NCBI GenBank assembly: GCA_025359965.1
Contig: JANYDC010000031.1
Span: forward strand, 1 to 64,000
DNA from: Pedosphaera sp.
GTDB lineage: Bacteria > Verrucomicrobiota > Verrucomicrobiia > Limisphaerales > SXQI01
Reading direction: 5' to 3'
Length of the DNA: 64,000 nucleotides
Each line of letters opens with the position of its first letter. The stretch's first letter is position 1. Under the pieces are notes generated by a model, which was given only the letters and a program-made list of their open reading frames with translations, was not told the origin of the DNA and ran no database searches. Shown piece after piece: positions 17,643 to 25,092 of the stretch. The position numbers and the translations under genes were made by a program.

Positions 17643-18815
17643 TCATTGGTTCCGACTAAATGATTGGCGCTCGAATCCATGCTCCCTCCCAAAATTATCA
17701 TAATTGACCCCACTCAGCCCCGTGAGTTGGTAGGCATCGCGATAGGGCAAACGTCCTTCTTTGGCGGCTATGTAAACTGCTGCTGGAAACCGCTTCCCAA
17801 GTCTGGCCCCAAGCGTCAGGTAGAAGTTTCCGCCGCCTGCCGCCTTGCCCTTTCTCTCGGCCGCCTCCTCCGAATATTCCTTGTAGAACTTAAAATAACG
17901 TTCACGGGAAATCAGTTCCAAATCCAACAAACGCCGCGCCGCCACCACCGGGCTGACCTTGAACATTCGAGCCATTTGTTCAAAGGGCTTTTCACTGCTC
18001 TTCTTCTCCGTCCACGCTGCGCGCATCTCACCCGCCGGGACCAGAAACTCCGCCGCCACCTTGTTGCAAAAAATTTCCACTTTGTTCCCAGAGGGAAGCA
18101 AACTCTTGATATCGGAGACCCCACCTTTCCCCAGCCACAAATGAGCCACCTCATGCACCAGAGTGAACATCTGCGCCGCTTTGGCGTCCCGTCCATTGAT
18201 GAAAATCACCGGAGCGTAGGAATCAATTAGCGCGAACCCGCGAAATTCATCCACATCCAGTGGCCGATGGGTGTTGTTCTCAACCACACCATTGATCATC
18301 ACCAGCACGCCGATGTCTTCAATCTCCTGGATTAAGCGTCGAAGCGCTTCCTCCCAAGTGGGAAGAGTTCGGCTCCAGTGCGCTTCGAGTCCCAGCGTTC
18401 GCCGAATATCCGCTGCGACAGCTTCAGGCGAGTCCTCTAGAGTACGGGAGCCTATGAACGCAAGCGGACGCTCACTTTGTTCAATCAAGAATCCCCTCAT
18501 CCATTCCTGTCGGAGCTGCACTGCGTAAATCGTGTCCAACAGATGAGGAGAAGGCCGGGCAACCCGTCGATCTGACACGGTGCGAAAGTCTGGGATGGGA
18601 AGTGGTTCTTGAGGCGGCGCGGCGAGAAAGAAATAGCCCAAGGGAGCGTACGTCTGGGCGGCAAACTTCTCCAATTGCTTCATGGTGGGTTCGCTTTCAC
18701 CATCCACCCACTCCTGATACTTCGGAAACTTTTCCCGCAAATCATCGAGACTGATTCCCGAGCGCTGCTGCGCCCATCGGAAAAGTTCTGGTTTGATTTG
18801 CACCCTGTCACTCAT
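17643..18815 (-). CDS. XRE-type HTH / ImmA-IrrE metallopeptidase
   Basis: The ImmA/IrrE family are zinc peptidases that cleave repressors, for example to trigger excision of mobile elements or DNA-damage responses. The 390-aa protein has an N-terminal XRE-like helix-turn-helix (about 8-55: FRWAQQRSGISLDDLREKF, then the TMKQLEKFA helix) joined to the usual YAPLGYFFL bridge. The peptidase domain has HEVAH at 221-225 in TLVHEVAHLWLG and a downstream glutamate in the CNKVAAEFLVP helix as likely third zinc ligand. It is the first gene of the immA-dinD-hsdR operon and could regulate it by cleaving a repressor or through its own HTH; that role is inferred. The frequent small PIN-like partner of such proteins is absent. 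Confidence 0.88.
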   Translation of the reverse strand: MSDRVQIKPELFRWAQQRSGISLDDLREKFPKYQEWVDGESEPTMKQLEKFAAQTYAPLGYFFLAAPPQEPLPIPDFRTVSDRRVARPSPHLLDTIYAVQLRQEWMRGFLIEQSERPLAFIGSRTLEDSPEAVAADIRRTLGLEAHWSRTLPTWEEALRRLIQEIEDIGVLVMINGVVENNTHRPLDVDEFRGFALIDSYAPVIFINGRDAKAAQMFTLVHEVAHLWLGKGGVSDIKSLLPSGNKVEIFCNKVAAEFLVPAGEMRAAWTEKKSSEKPFEQMARMFKVSPVVAARRLLDLELISRERYFKFYKEYSEEAAERKGKAAGGGNFYLTLGARLGKRFPAAVYIAAKEGRLPYRDAYQLTGLSGVNYDNFGREHGFERQSFSRNQ

Positions 18816-18912
18816 GGCTCTTGATTGAACTTAAGGGATTGGAAGGCCTTTGCAATCTTTGACCATCGCGTCCTCGGCACCTCCGTGTGAAAAAATCCCC
18901 GACCCGGAAGTG
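18816..18912. other. Leader between immA-like gene and tandem repeat
   Basis: This short segment lies upstream of the immA-dinD-hsdR operon and should contain its promoter. I cannot point to convincing -35 and -10 boxes. It contains a degenerate left arm of the repeat hairpin (CTCCGTGTGA at 18881-18890), which pairs with 18914-18923. Confidence 0.4.
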
Positions 18913-19275
18913 GTCACGCGGAGTCGCGGAGGGGAAGTGAGGGGGAAAGGATATGAAATTCAACAAGGTCATAGCGCCCTCTGTCCAAGCCAGTTCAGAG
19001 ATTCCTTCGTTACTTCTGGCTCCGCGTTCTCCGCGCCTCCGCGTGAAAAAATTCCCACTCCCCAACTCGGAAATGGTCACGCGGAGTCGCGGAGGGGAAG
19101 TGAGGGGGAAAGGATATGAAATTCAACAAGGTCATAGCGCCCTGTGTCCAAGCCGGTTCAGAGATTCCTTCGTTACTTCTGGCTCCGCGTTCTCCGCGCC
19201 TCCGTGTGAAAAATCCATCCAACCGGAAGGTGTCACGCGGAGTCGCGGAGGGGAAGTGAGGGGGAAACGGATGTG
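18913..19275. repeat. Tandem repeat, about 2.3 units of 156-163 bp, with strong hairpins
   Basis: The block starting GTCACGCGGAGTCGCGGAGG recurs at 18913, 19076 and 19232, so the periods are 163 and 156 bases with near-identical content and a partial third unit. Each junction holds an inverted repeat. In the middle one, CCGCG-c-CTCCGCGTGA (19031-19046) pairs with TCACGCGGAG-t-CGCGG (19077-19092), making a stem of about 15 bp around a 30-base variable loop. The loops differ between copies while the stems are conserved. Reading frames through the block are artefacts of its composition. Shorter half-copies of the CTCCGCGTGAAA end occur elsewhere in the window. Confidence 0.9.
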
Positions 19276-19412
19276 ATAATTCAATTTGATGAGCAGGTAT
19301 AAAGCGAAGAGTACGGATGGATCGGAACTTTTTGCCGGTCGTATGTTCGTCAGGCGGATTTGTTCAAACGGGATGATCTCATTATACCGTTTCCCAGCGA
19401 TGATCGGTTAAA

Positions 19413-20288
19413 TTAACCGCCATATTTGGCACGTTTTGCCTCGGCAATTTTGAGGCTGATTTCTTCGGGGCTGAGCGGGTTGGCGGTGGGAGGGCAGAAT
19501 TTGAAGCCTGCGGCAGCGGGGAGGAGGTGTAAGACGCCGGGTCTGTTGTGACCGGCGTAAGGGGGGTAGGGCAAGGGAAGGTGTTGGTAGTGGGCTTCCA
19601 TGTTGGCCAAGGCCTGCTCCTCGGTGAGGGACTCAGTCGGGATTGTTTGATATTTCTTGATATTTTGTGCTGCCGGGGCGGGGTCGATGGGGTCGAAATC
19701 CTCCATTTCTTGATATTCTTTGATATTTTGTGAGGGAGAGTTGTTTTCTGCGGGGACGCCGGGAGTTGGCACAGAAGTCGGGCTGTCCGACGGAGCGGAC
19801 TTGGGCACCCGGCCTACAGGGGGTTTGTCGGCTTTTTCTTTGGCGAGGTTCAGTCGTTCGCGTTTGAGGTCCATGTCCTGGATTTTGTGGAAGATGCGGA
19901 ACAGGCGTTCAAGGTCTTTGAGGCTGGGTTTGGGTTCGTGGGCCAGATCGGCCAGGTGGCGTTGGAGGCCTTCGGCGACGACGATCATGAAGGGGATGGG
20001 GTCGTCGATGGCCATTTCGGCCATGTCGCGGTAGGTGTCCAGCAGCATGTTGCGCCGGACGATGCGGTCGGGGTGGATGAAGCGGCGGTAGTAGTTGCGC
20101 AGGGAGGTGTAGTGGATTTTGAGGTCCAAACCTTCGGGTCGTGGGAGGGCGATTTGTTCGACGGCGGCCTCGTAGGAGAGATTTTTGAGCCATTCGTGAA
20201 TTCGGCGTTGATCCTCGTCGGGCAGGTTGGCGAGGATGTTGTTGCTGTTGGGTTTACGTTCGTCGAGATCGATGATATTCGTGTACAT
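19413..20288 (-). CDS. Hypothetical protein with repeated NIK(E/K)YQ motif
   Basis: I do not recognise this 291-aa protein. The N-terminal 160 residues look globular and helical (LPDEDQRRIHEWLKNLSYE, then HYTSLRNYYRRFIHPDRIV, then LERLFRIFHKIQDMDLKRE). The HTH-like LP-x-E ... SLRNYYRRF pattern vaguely resembles small DNA-binding subunits such as Mu gp27-type proteins, but this is weak. Residues 160-220 are a low-complexity linker with two copies of a short motif, NIKEYQ (188-193) and NIKKYQ (209-214). The C-terminus is Pro/Tyr/His-rich. It stands alone between the tandem repeat and a decayed transposase. Codon use looks normal, so it is probably a real gene. Confidence 0.6.
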   Translation of the reverse strand: MYTNIIDLDERKPNSNNILANLPDEDQRRIHEWLKNLSYEAAVEQIALPRPEGLDLKIHYTSLRNYYRRFIHPDRIVRRNMLLDTYRDMAEMAIDDPIPFMIVVAEGLQRHLADLAHEPKPSLKDLERLFRIFHKIQDMDLKRERLNLAKEKADKPPVGRVPKSAPSDSPTSVPTPGVPAENNSPSQNIKEYQEMEDFDPIDPAPAAQNIKKYQTIPTESLTEEQALANMEAHYQHLPLPYPPYAGHNRPGVLHLLPAAAGFKFCPPTANPLSPEEISLKIAEAKRAKYGG

Positions 20289-20353
20289 ATTCCCACGATC
20301 ATAAAACAGTCGATAGGACGTAGAGTGTCCGACCCTCGAAATATTTTCGGATT

Positions 20354-20396
20354 ATTTTCGACCACGGAAAGAATCAGAAAGGACACGGAAGGTAAC
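20354..20396. repeat. Dispersed CCACGGAAAG/GACACGGAAGG repeat segment
   Basis: The sequence GACCACGGAAAGAATCAG followed by AAAGGACACGGAAGG is an imperfect direct repeat of an ACGGAA core. This kind of CCACGGAAA...ACACGGAA boilerplate is common in intergenic DNA of PVC bacteria. It sits upstream of the 291-aa hypothetical gene, between it and the transposase relic. Confidence 0.4.
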
Positions 20397-20448
20397 TAAG
20401 TATGCGGAGGGGAAAGGAAGGGGAGAAATTTGGAGCGTTGTAGGATCA

Positions 20449-21061
20449 AAGGAAAAGAACACGTCCGAAGACAACAAAGCAAAGGGTTGGGGTGAGGCTT
20501 GGGCATGGACCGCTCTTTGTCCAGATACCAATCTTGTGCCATGCTGGTTCGTTGGTCCCCGCGATGCGGCATCCGGCTATCACTTCAAGCATGATCTCGC
20601 CTCTTGCTTGGCAAGCACGCGTGCAACTCACCACCGATGGCTTGAAGGCTTAATTGCAGGCTACAGAGGACGCCTTCGGCTCTGAAATCGACTTCGCTCA
20701 ACTGATAAAAATCCATGGCTCAAACAGCAGTAAAAATATCCCTGCTGAAGTCCGCTATTCGACAGCCCAATGCATGGGTGCTCGCAAGGCAATTGTTTCT
20801 GGAAAGCCTGACATTAAGCACGTTTCAACCAGCCATAACGAACGCCAGAACAACACAATGCGTATGAGTATGCGCCGGTTCACTCGGTTAACCAACGGAT
20901 TGAGCAAGAAGCTTGAGAACCATGAACATCCCTTGGCTCTGTATTTCATGAACTACAACTTTGCTCGCATCCTTCAAACCTTGCGGATTACACCTCCGAT
21001 GAAAGCGGGGGATATTGATCACGTTTGGAGCTTGGAGGAAATCATTGTGGTGCTAAGGTGA
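20449..21061 (+). pseudogene. Decayed IS1-like DDE transposase
   Basis: Frame 1 from about 20449 reads KEKNTSEDNKAKGWGEAWAW, then TALCPDTNLVPCWFVGPRDA, then HFKHDLASCL, which matches the catalytic middle of IS1-type transposases (the usual form is WTWxAIDADTKLVPSWxVGxRD). A frameshift near 20605-20620 moves the homology to frame 2 (RVQLTTDG at 20621). A TAA at 20651-20653 then replaces the tyrosine usually found in the family's KAY sequence. The frame continues intact to 21061 with HVSTSHNERQNNTMRM, SMRRFTRLTNGLSKKLEN and DHVWSLEEI. The N-terminal zinc-binding and HTH part is missing. So it is a 5'-truncated, frameshifted, nonsense-mutated relic. Confidence 0.82.
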
Positions 21062-21070
21062 TGGTCAGAA

Positions 21071-21535
21071 ATGAAGATACGAGAATTTCTACGGCAATAC
21101 CTGATACAAGGCCTAGTAACAGGAATAATAGGAGCATTAGGATGGTCTTTGGCTGCGATTGTAAAAGAAGTATCCTCTCCGCTTCTGATTTACGTGGTAC
21201 CAAGTATATCCAAGTTAGCGCTGCTGTGGTTATGCCTGATACTGTTTCTAATATGCATATTATTGTCAGTCTGGGTCGGATTTTTGACGTATGGAGATAA
21301 ATGGAAAAGGATTAAGAAGCAATACCACTTCGATACACGCGGGTTTTACGTTCATCAAAAGAGCGGCGCGTTTGTGTGCGGGAATTGCTTTACTAAGTCT
21401 GTAGAGTCGCCACTTGCTTTGCAGGGGCTATCTGACCACGGTCAATACATTGACGTATGGAGATGCCAGATTAACGAATGCAAGGACATTTGGCCAGCCA
21501 CTGGGGATGAAGTTAAAAAGCACGATCTAGCCTGA
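21071..21535 (+). CDS. Hypothetical two-TM protein with C-terminal zinc-ribbon-like domain
   Basis: I do not recognise a named family. The 154-aa product has two hydrophobic segments, about 12-30 (LIQGLVTGIIGALGWSLAAI) and about 45-75 (LALLWLCLILFLICILLSV). A cytoplasmic tail has two cysteine pairs, CGNC at about 111-114 and a C-x4-C (CQINEC) about 30 residues later, fitting a single zinc-binding site. It begins 9 bases after the transposase relic, on the same strand. It looks like cargo or a neighbour of the former element. The start ATG is the first in frame. A membrane anchor plus zinc ribbon is seen in some toxins, exclusion proteins and regulators, but no role can be assigned. Confidence 0.6.
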   Translation: MKIREFLRQYLIQGLVTGIIGALGWSLAAIVKEVSSPLLIYVVPSISKLALLWLCLILFLICILLSVWVGFLTYGDKWKRIKKQYHFDTRGFYVHQKSGAFVCGNCFTKSVESPLALQGLSDHGQYIDVWRCQINECKDIWPATGDEVKKHDLA

Positions 21536-21846
21536 CCCATTGCCAATGCTTTGCAATTAAAACATTTTTCAAATTGTACCACTACCGGAGGAAATAGGTG
21601 GGTTAGCGGTTGGGGTTTCTTTGCACATAATGCGCATCTATGTTTGTCGGTTTGGGCCTGAAGGGCAATCTGGTTGCAATCGAAAATAGCAGGGTTGATA
21701 TTCTTATGGCCTGAACATCCAGAGCAATAGACCTGCTGGTTTTGTTGCCGCTTTCAACGTTATGACTTAGGGGAAAAGCGGGCGCAAAATCTGGTCGACT
21801 CCCGCATGGCAAAGGACTGCATGTTTGGGAGGGCAGCTTGAGGCGG
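21536..21846. other. Intergenic region without a recognised gene
   Basis: The 311 bases between the zinc-ribbon gene and the convergent FG-GAP gene hold no convincing coding frame. The segment TTCAAATTGTACCACTACC at about 21570-21588 could be residual DNA of the neighbouring insertion element, but I cannot show a matching inverted end. No T-tailed hairpin is obvious for either flanking gene. Confidence 0.4.
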
Positions 21847-24147
21847 CTATTCTTGGGGGTAGACCAGAACACGGTCATGGACGATGACGATCAGGTCGTT
21901 CTTTCCATCGCCGGTGACATCGGCGATGACGGCTTCGCGCGGCTCGCTGAATTCGTTGCGGCGGTTACGGAAGGTTCGCTCCTCAAAAACCGGCCAGCGA
22001 TCCGCAGGAATCAGGTTGTGGGGTTTGGCGAAGGTGACGAGGTCAAGATAGCCTTTGCTGGATTCGGTAAACACCAGTTCCTTGCGCCCATCGTTGTTCA
22101 AATCACCGGCAATCACATCGTGGAGAACGCCGTCTTTGATGGGGGTTTCGTAGGTGTCCAGTTCTTGAAAGGCCCAAGTCTCGCCCTGGAGGGACATCAG
22201 GCCCACAGCGTTCAAGCCCATGAAAGCGAGGAGCGGTGAGGAAGCACCCGTGGCCACGGATTCGGCTGAGTTGAACTCGGTGACAGGCAGGGTAAGATTT
22301 TTTTGAACCTTCCAACTGCCCACCCCTTCGCGATGAACCACGGTCAAAGCCTTGCGCTCGGCATCAAGCAAGGCCAGGACGGGAGTCTTGTCGCCCGAAG
22401 GAGTCATGGGCACGGCTGCGACCAGGCGGGAATTGCTGGATGCGCCATTGATCTGCTCTTTGACGGAAAGAGACCAACTGGCTTTGTTGGTGCCCTCGGC
22501 TTTCACGTCCATTTGCAGAGTGACGGCCCGCAGGAAGTTTTTCTGGGGAAGGAGCATTTCATTCCGGCCGTCCCCATCGACATCGGCCACGGACAACCAA
22601 GGTTGCTCAGAACTGCCGCCCGGCGGGGAAACGTCGATCTCCTCCCAGTTATTTGTTGGGCCCTGACGGAGGATTTTGATTTTCTCGTAGGGGATCAGCA
22701 TGACGAGGTCCGGGCGTCCATCCTGGTCGATATCATGCCAGATCATTGAGGAAGGGTTGGCCTTGAAAGCGTCGCTTAGTTTTTGAGAGCCGAATGTTCC
22801 GTCCGGCTTGCGCAATTGGAGTTCGCGTGGGCCGGTCTCCCGCTCCACCACCACGGCCAATACCGGCGGCAAAGACGTCGAAACCAAACCAACGGCCATG
22901 GTCAAGGGACGGCCTCCCAAAGGAATGGTTTTGGGAAAAGGCATGCGCCCTTCGGCATCGGGCGTGGTGTAGGCAACCTGTCTCTCATCGCTGCTGAGGA
23001 CGAAGACATCCGCCGTTTTGGAATTAGACCACTTGGCAACCGCCATTTCGCTAATTCCAGTAAGGGTAGAATAGGATCCCGAAGGGCGCATGGAGCCATC
23101 AGCCTGCTGGAGATAAACCCTCAACTGGCCACTCTCGGGCTCGGCTACAAGCAGGTCCTGGCGCCCATCGGCATTGAGATCGCTCCAAGCCATGCCGCGG
23201 CGTGTTTTGCCGGTGCGGGTGAGGGGCAATATGGAAAATTGACCGGCCACCCAATCGCGCAGAAGAGCTTCAGAAGGTTTGCGGACAAAGTTGGCCACTT
23301 GCGCCCGGCCGGAACGTTGGAGGATGGTTACGATCTCTGTGCGATGATCGCCATCGAGATCCTCTGCCCAGTAGGAGCGGATGGGCGGGAGGGTAAAATG
23401 AATTTCAGGGTCAAGCAGTCCGGCGCTATTTTGTAAACGGAAACGGAATGGGTTGGGGTTATCCCAATTGACGAGCATCAAATCGTCGCGCCCATCGCCT
23501 TGGATATCCAGCACCTGCAAGGATTTAATCGTTCCAACGTATGGCCATTTTTCGGGTTCGCCCAAGGTATGGTCAGCAAGTTGGGGGATGAAATAAATTT
23601 GTGTTTCCCCCAACAGAACCAAATCAGGCCGACCATCGCCATTGAGGTCGCCTGTGACCAGACCGTAGGCGTCAAGAGTTCCGTCATCAATAGAAATGCG
23701 CCTTACGTCACTGAAGCTGTGGCCATCGACATTATAATGAATCACCAGTTCGCGAGGCTCACCGTAATAGGCCAAATCAGGTTTTCCATCTCCATTTAAA
23801 TCAGTGACCACGAGAGAAGAAATTCTCTTCTCGGAAGAAACGGTTTCGATGCTGAAACGCGAGCTGGGAGGCAATTCATTAATCTGCTTCCGCGCAATCG
23901 ACTTGGAAATTGAGTGGTTGGTGATTCCGCTTTGGTTATATAGCAGCGTAATTTTGGAGCGGGCGTTGTTAACCAACACCAAGTCCATTCTGCCATCGCC
24001 ATCCAGATCAGCTGCGCGGAGTTGGCCAATGCCGGTATCGATGGGAAAAATCTCGGGCCCGGAAAAGCCAAATTTCTCGGTCGAGGTGTCTGCCAAGAGG
24101 GCAGACATGGAAAAAAGTACTGCGACGAAAGTCGTTCTGAACAACAT
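21847..24147 (-). CDS. Secreted FG-GAP/VCBS repeat beta-propeller protein
   Basis: The 766-aa protein has an N-terminal signal peptide (MLFRTTFVAVLFSMSALLAD). About ten copies of the calcium-binding FG-GAP motif D-x-(D/N)-G-D-G-(R/K)-x-(D/E)-(L/I/M) are spread over its length, for example DLDGDGRMDLVLV, DLNGDGKPDLAYYG, DLNGDGRPDLVLLG, DVDGDGRNEMLLP and DVTGDGKNDLIVIV. This predicts one or two extracellular beta-propellers stabilised by Ca2+. No catalytic domain is attached, so it is probably a binding or surface protein, perhaps for polysaccharide or protein partners. Such proteins are abundant in Verrucomicrobiota and Planctomycetota. It stands alone, about 110 bases downstream of the RRM gene and separated from it by a terminator. 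Confidence 0.85.
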   Translation of the reverse strand: MLFRTTFVAVLFSMSALLADTSTEKFGFSGPEIFPIDTGIGQLRAADLDGDGRMDLVLVNNARSKITLLYNQSGITNHSISKSIARKQINELPPSSRFSIETVSSEKRISSLVVTDLNGDGKPDLAYYGEPRELVIHYNVDGHSFSDVRRISIDDGTLDAYGLVTGDLNGDGRPDLVLLGETQIYFIPQLADHTLGEPEKWPYVGTIKSLQVLDIQGDGRDDLMLVNWDNPNPFRFRLQNSAGLLDPEIHFTLPPIRSYWAEDLDGDHRTEIVTILQRSGRAQVANFVRKPSEALLRDWVAGQFSILPLTRTGKTRRGMAWSDLNADGRQDLLVAEPESGQLRVYLQQADGSMRPSGSYSTLTGISEMAVAKWSNSKTADVFVLSSDERQVAYTTPDAEGRMPFPKTIPLGGRPLTMAVGLVSTSLPPVLAVVVERETGPRELQLRKPDGTFGSQKLSDAFKANPSSMIWHDIDQDGRPDLVMLIPYEKIKILRQGPTNNWEEIDVSPPGGSSEQPWLSVADVDGDGRNEMLLPQKNFLRAVTLQMDVKAEGTNKASWSLSVKEQINGASSNSRLVAAVPMTPSGDKTPVLALLDAERKALTVVHREGVGSWKVQKNLTLPVTEFNSAESVATGASSPLLAFMGLNAVGLMSLQGETWAFQELDTYETPIKDGVLHDVIAGDLNNDGRKELVFTESSKGYLDLVTFAKPHNLIPADRWPVFEERTFRNRRNEFSEPREAVIADVTGDGKNDLIVIVHDRVLVYPQE

Positions 24148-24205
24148 GGGGAATATGGTAGGGTTGAAAGATCGACTACGCCAGCATCAGGACTAAAAAA
24201 GGCAT

Positions 24206-24238
24206 AAAAAAACGCGCCCTCCGTGAGGAAGGCGCGTT
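24206..24238 (-). terminator. Rho-independent terminator of the RRM gene
   Basis: AACGCGCC (24211-24218) pairs with GGCGCGTT (24231-24238) around a loop of about 12 bases. On the minus strand the stem runs straight into a T-run (complement of the A-run at 24206-24212). It lies 18 bases beyond the RRM stop codon and isolates that gene from the FG-GAP gene downstream. Confidence 0.85.
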
Positions 24239-24255
24239 GTGGAACGAAATTTGGA

Positions 24256-24621
24256 TTAGTAGCGGGATTCGCGACGATCACCACCGCGTCCGCCGCCGCC
24301 ACCGCCGCCACCGCTGCGACGATCACCACCGCGTCCGCCGCCTTCGAAGCGAGGACCACCCATGGGACGCTCTTCACGAGGACGAGCTTCATTAACGGTC
24401 AGATCACGACCGCCGAGGTTTTTGCCATGAAGAGCCGCGATAGCCTTTTGGGCATCTTCGGCACCTTCCATCGTCACGAAGCCGAAGCCACGGGGACGAC
24501 CGGTCACTTTATCCATGATCAGGTTCACGTCCGTGACAGGCCCATAGGCTGCAAACAGATCTTGAAGATCATTTTCTGTCGTGCTGAACGACAGATTACC
24601 AACAAACAATTTTGTACTCAT
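24256..24621 (-). CDS. Glycine-rich RRM RNA-binding protein
   Basis: The 121-aa protein is a single RNA recognition motif followed by an Arg/Gly-rich tail. RNP2 is KLFVGNLSF (about 4-12) and RNP1 is RGFGFVTM (about 44-51), both with the aromatic residues needed for RNA stacking. The tail from about 85 on is Gly/Arg/Asp repeats ([10 protein letters not shown]), like cyanobacterial Rbp and plant GRP proteins. Such small RRM proteins in bacteria are often cold-inducible RNA chaperones; that role here is from family knowledge. The gene is monocistronic, with its own terminator and a long, AT-richer upstream region that may hold regulatory leader sequence. Confidence 0.93.
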   Translation of the reverse strand: MSTKLFVGNLSFSTTENDLQDLFAAYGPVTDVNLIMDKVTGRPRGFGFVTMEGAEDAQKAIAALHGKNLGGRDLTVNEARPREERPMGGPRFEGGGRGGDRRSGGGGGGGGRGGDRRESRY

Positions 24622-25092
24622 CTAACTAACTAAGGGTTCGTAGACCGGATGCCAGCCACAGACAGTTCCCGACTATCGGGAAATCGGAACGGGGAAATTT
24701 TTTCTCCGAAGATTAACCTGACTTTGACACAAACAATTTGATCTAACGGCACGAACGATTCACCAATGCAGGAAAACATGCAAGCATTATTTTGAAAAAA
24801 ATTTACCATACCCGCCCGACAGCGTAGATGTGTAAACGATTGGGATCGTTGAAATAGAAGCTGATCGTTCTCAAAGACGGCCAGATCGACGGTCGATCAC
24901 CAAACAAAATAAAAACTTTTCTGATACCTGCCCGGTTGTCCGTCCGGGGACAAAAGCATTCGCTTAATCCTTTCCCACTTTGACCCGGCAAGGGCCAGCC
25001 GCAATCACTTCAAAATTTGGTTATATCGAAGATAAAACGAATCACCGCATCGATTGTGCAGTAGGGTGCCCAATTGAAATCAGTCCGCACGC
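24622..25092. other. Divergent intergenic region (RRM gene / Gcr-like gene)
   Basis: These 471 bases separate two divergently read genes and must hold both promoters. The sequence is AT-richer than its surroundings (for example TTTTGAAAAAAATTTACC near 24793). I see no reliable coding frame; a 62-codon minus-strand frame at 24803-24991 has no start context or recognisable product. A long 5' leader for the RRM gene would fit cold-shock-type control but cannot be shown from the sequence alone. Confidence 0.4.

Noticed and set aside
18913-19275. Possible CRISPR array
   Set aside because: The period is about 160 bases with long conserved units, not 30-base repeats with unique spacers, and there are no cas genes.
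18850-19276. Several overlapping open frames in the tandem repeat
   Set aside because: Their translations simply repeat with the DNA unit and appear on both strands, so they reflect sequence composition rather than genes.
24803-24991. 62-codon minus-strand frame between the RRM and Gcr-like genes
   Set aside because: No start context, family or codon pattern supports it; the region is better explained as divergent promoters and leaders.
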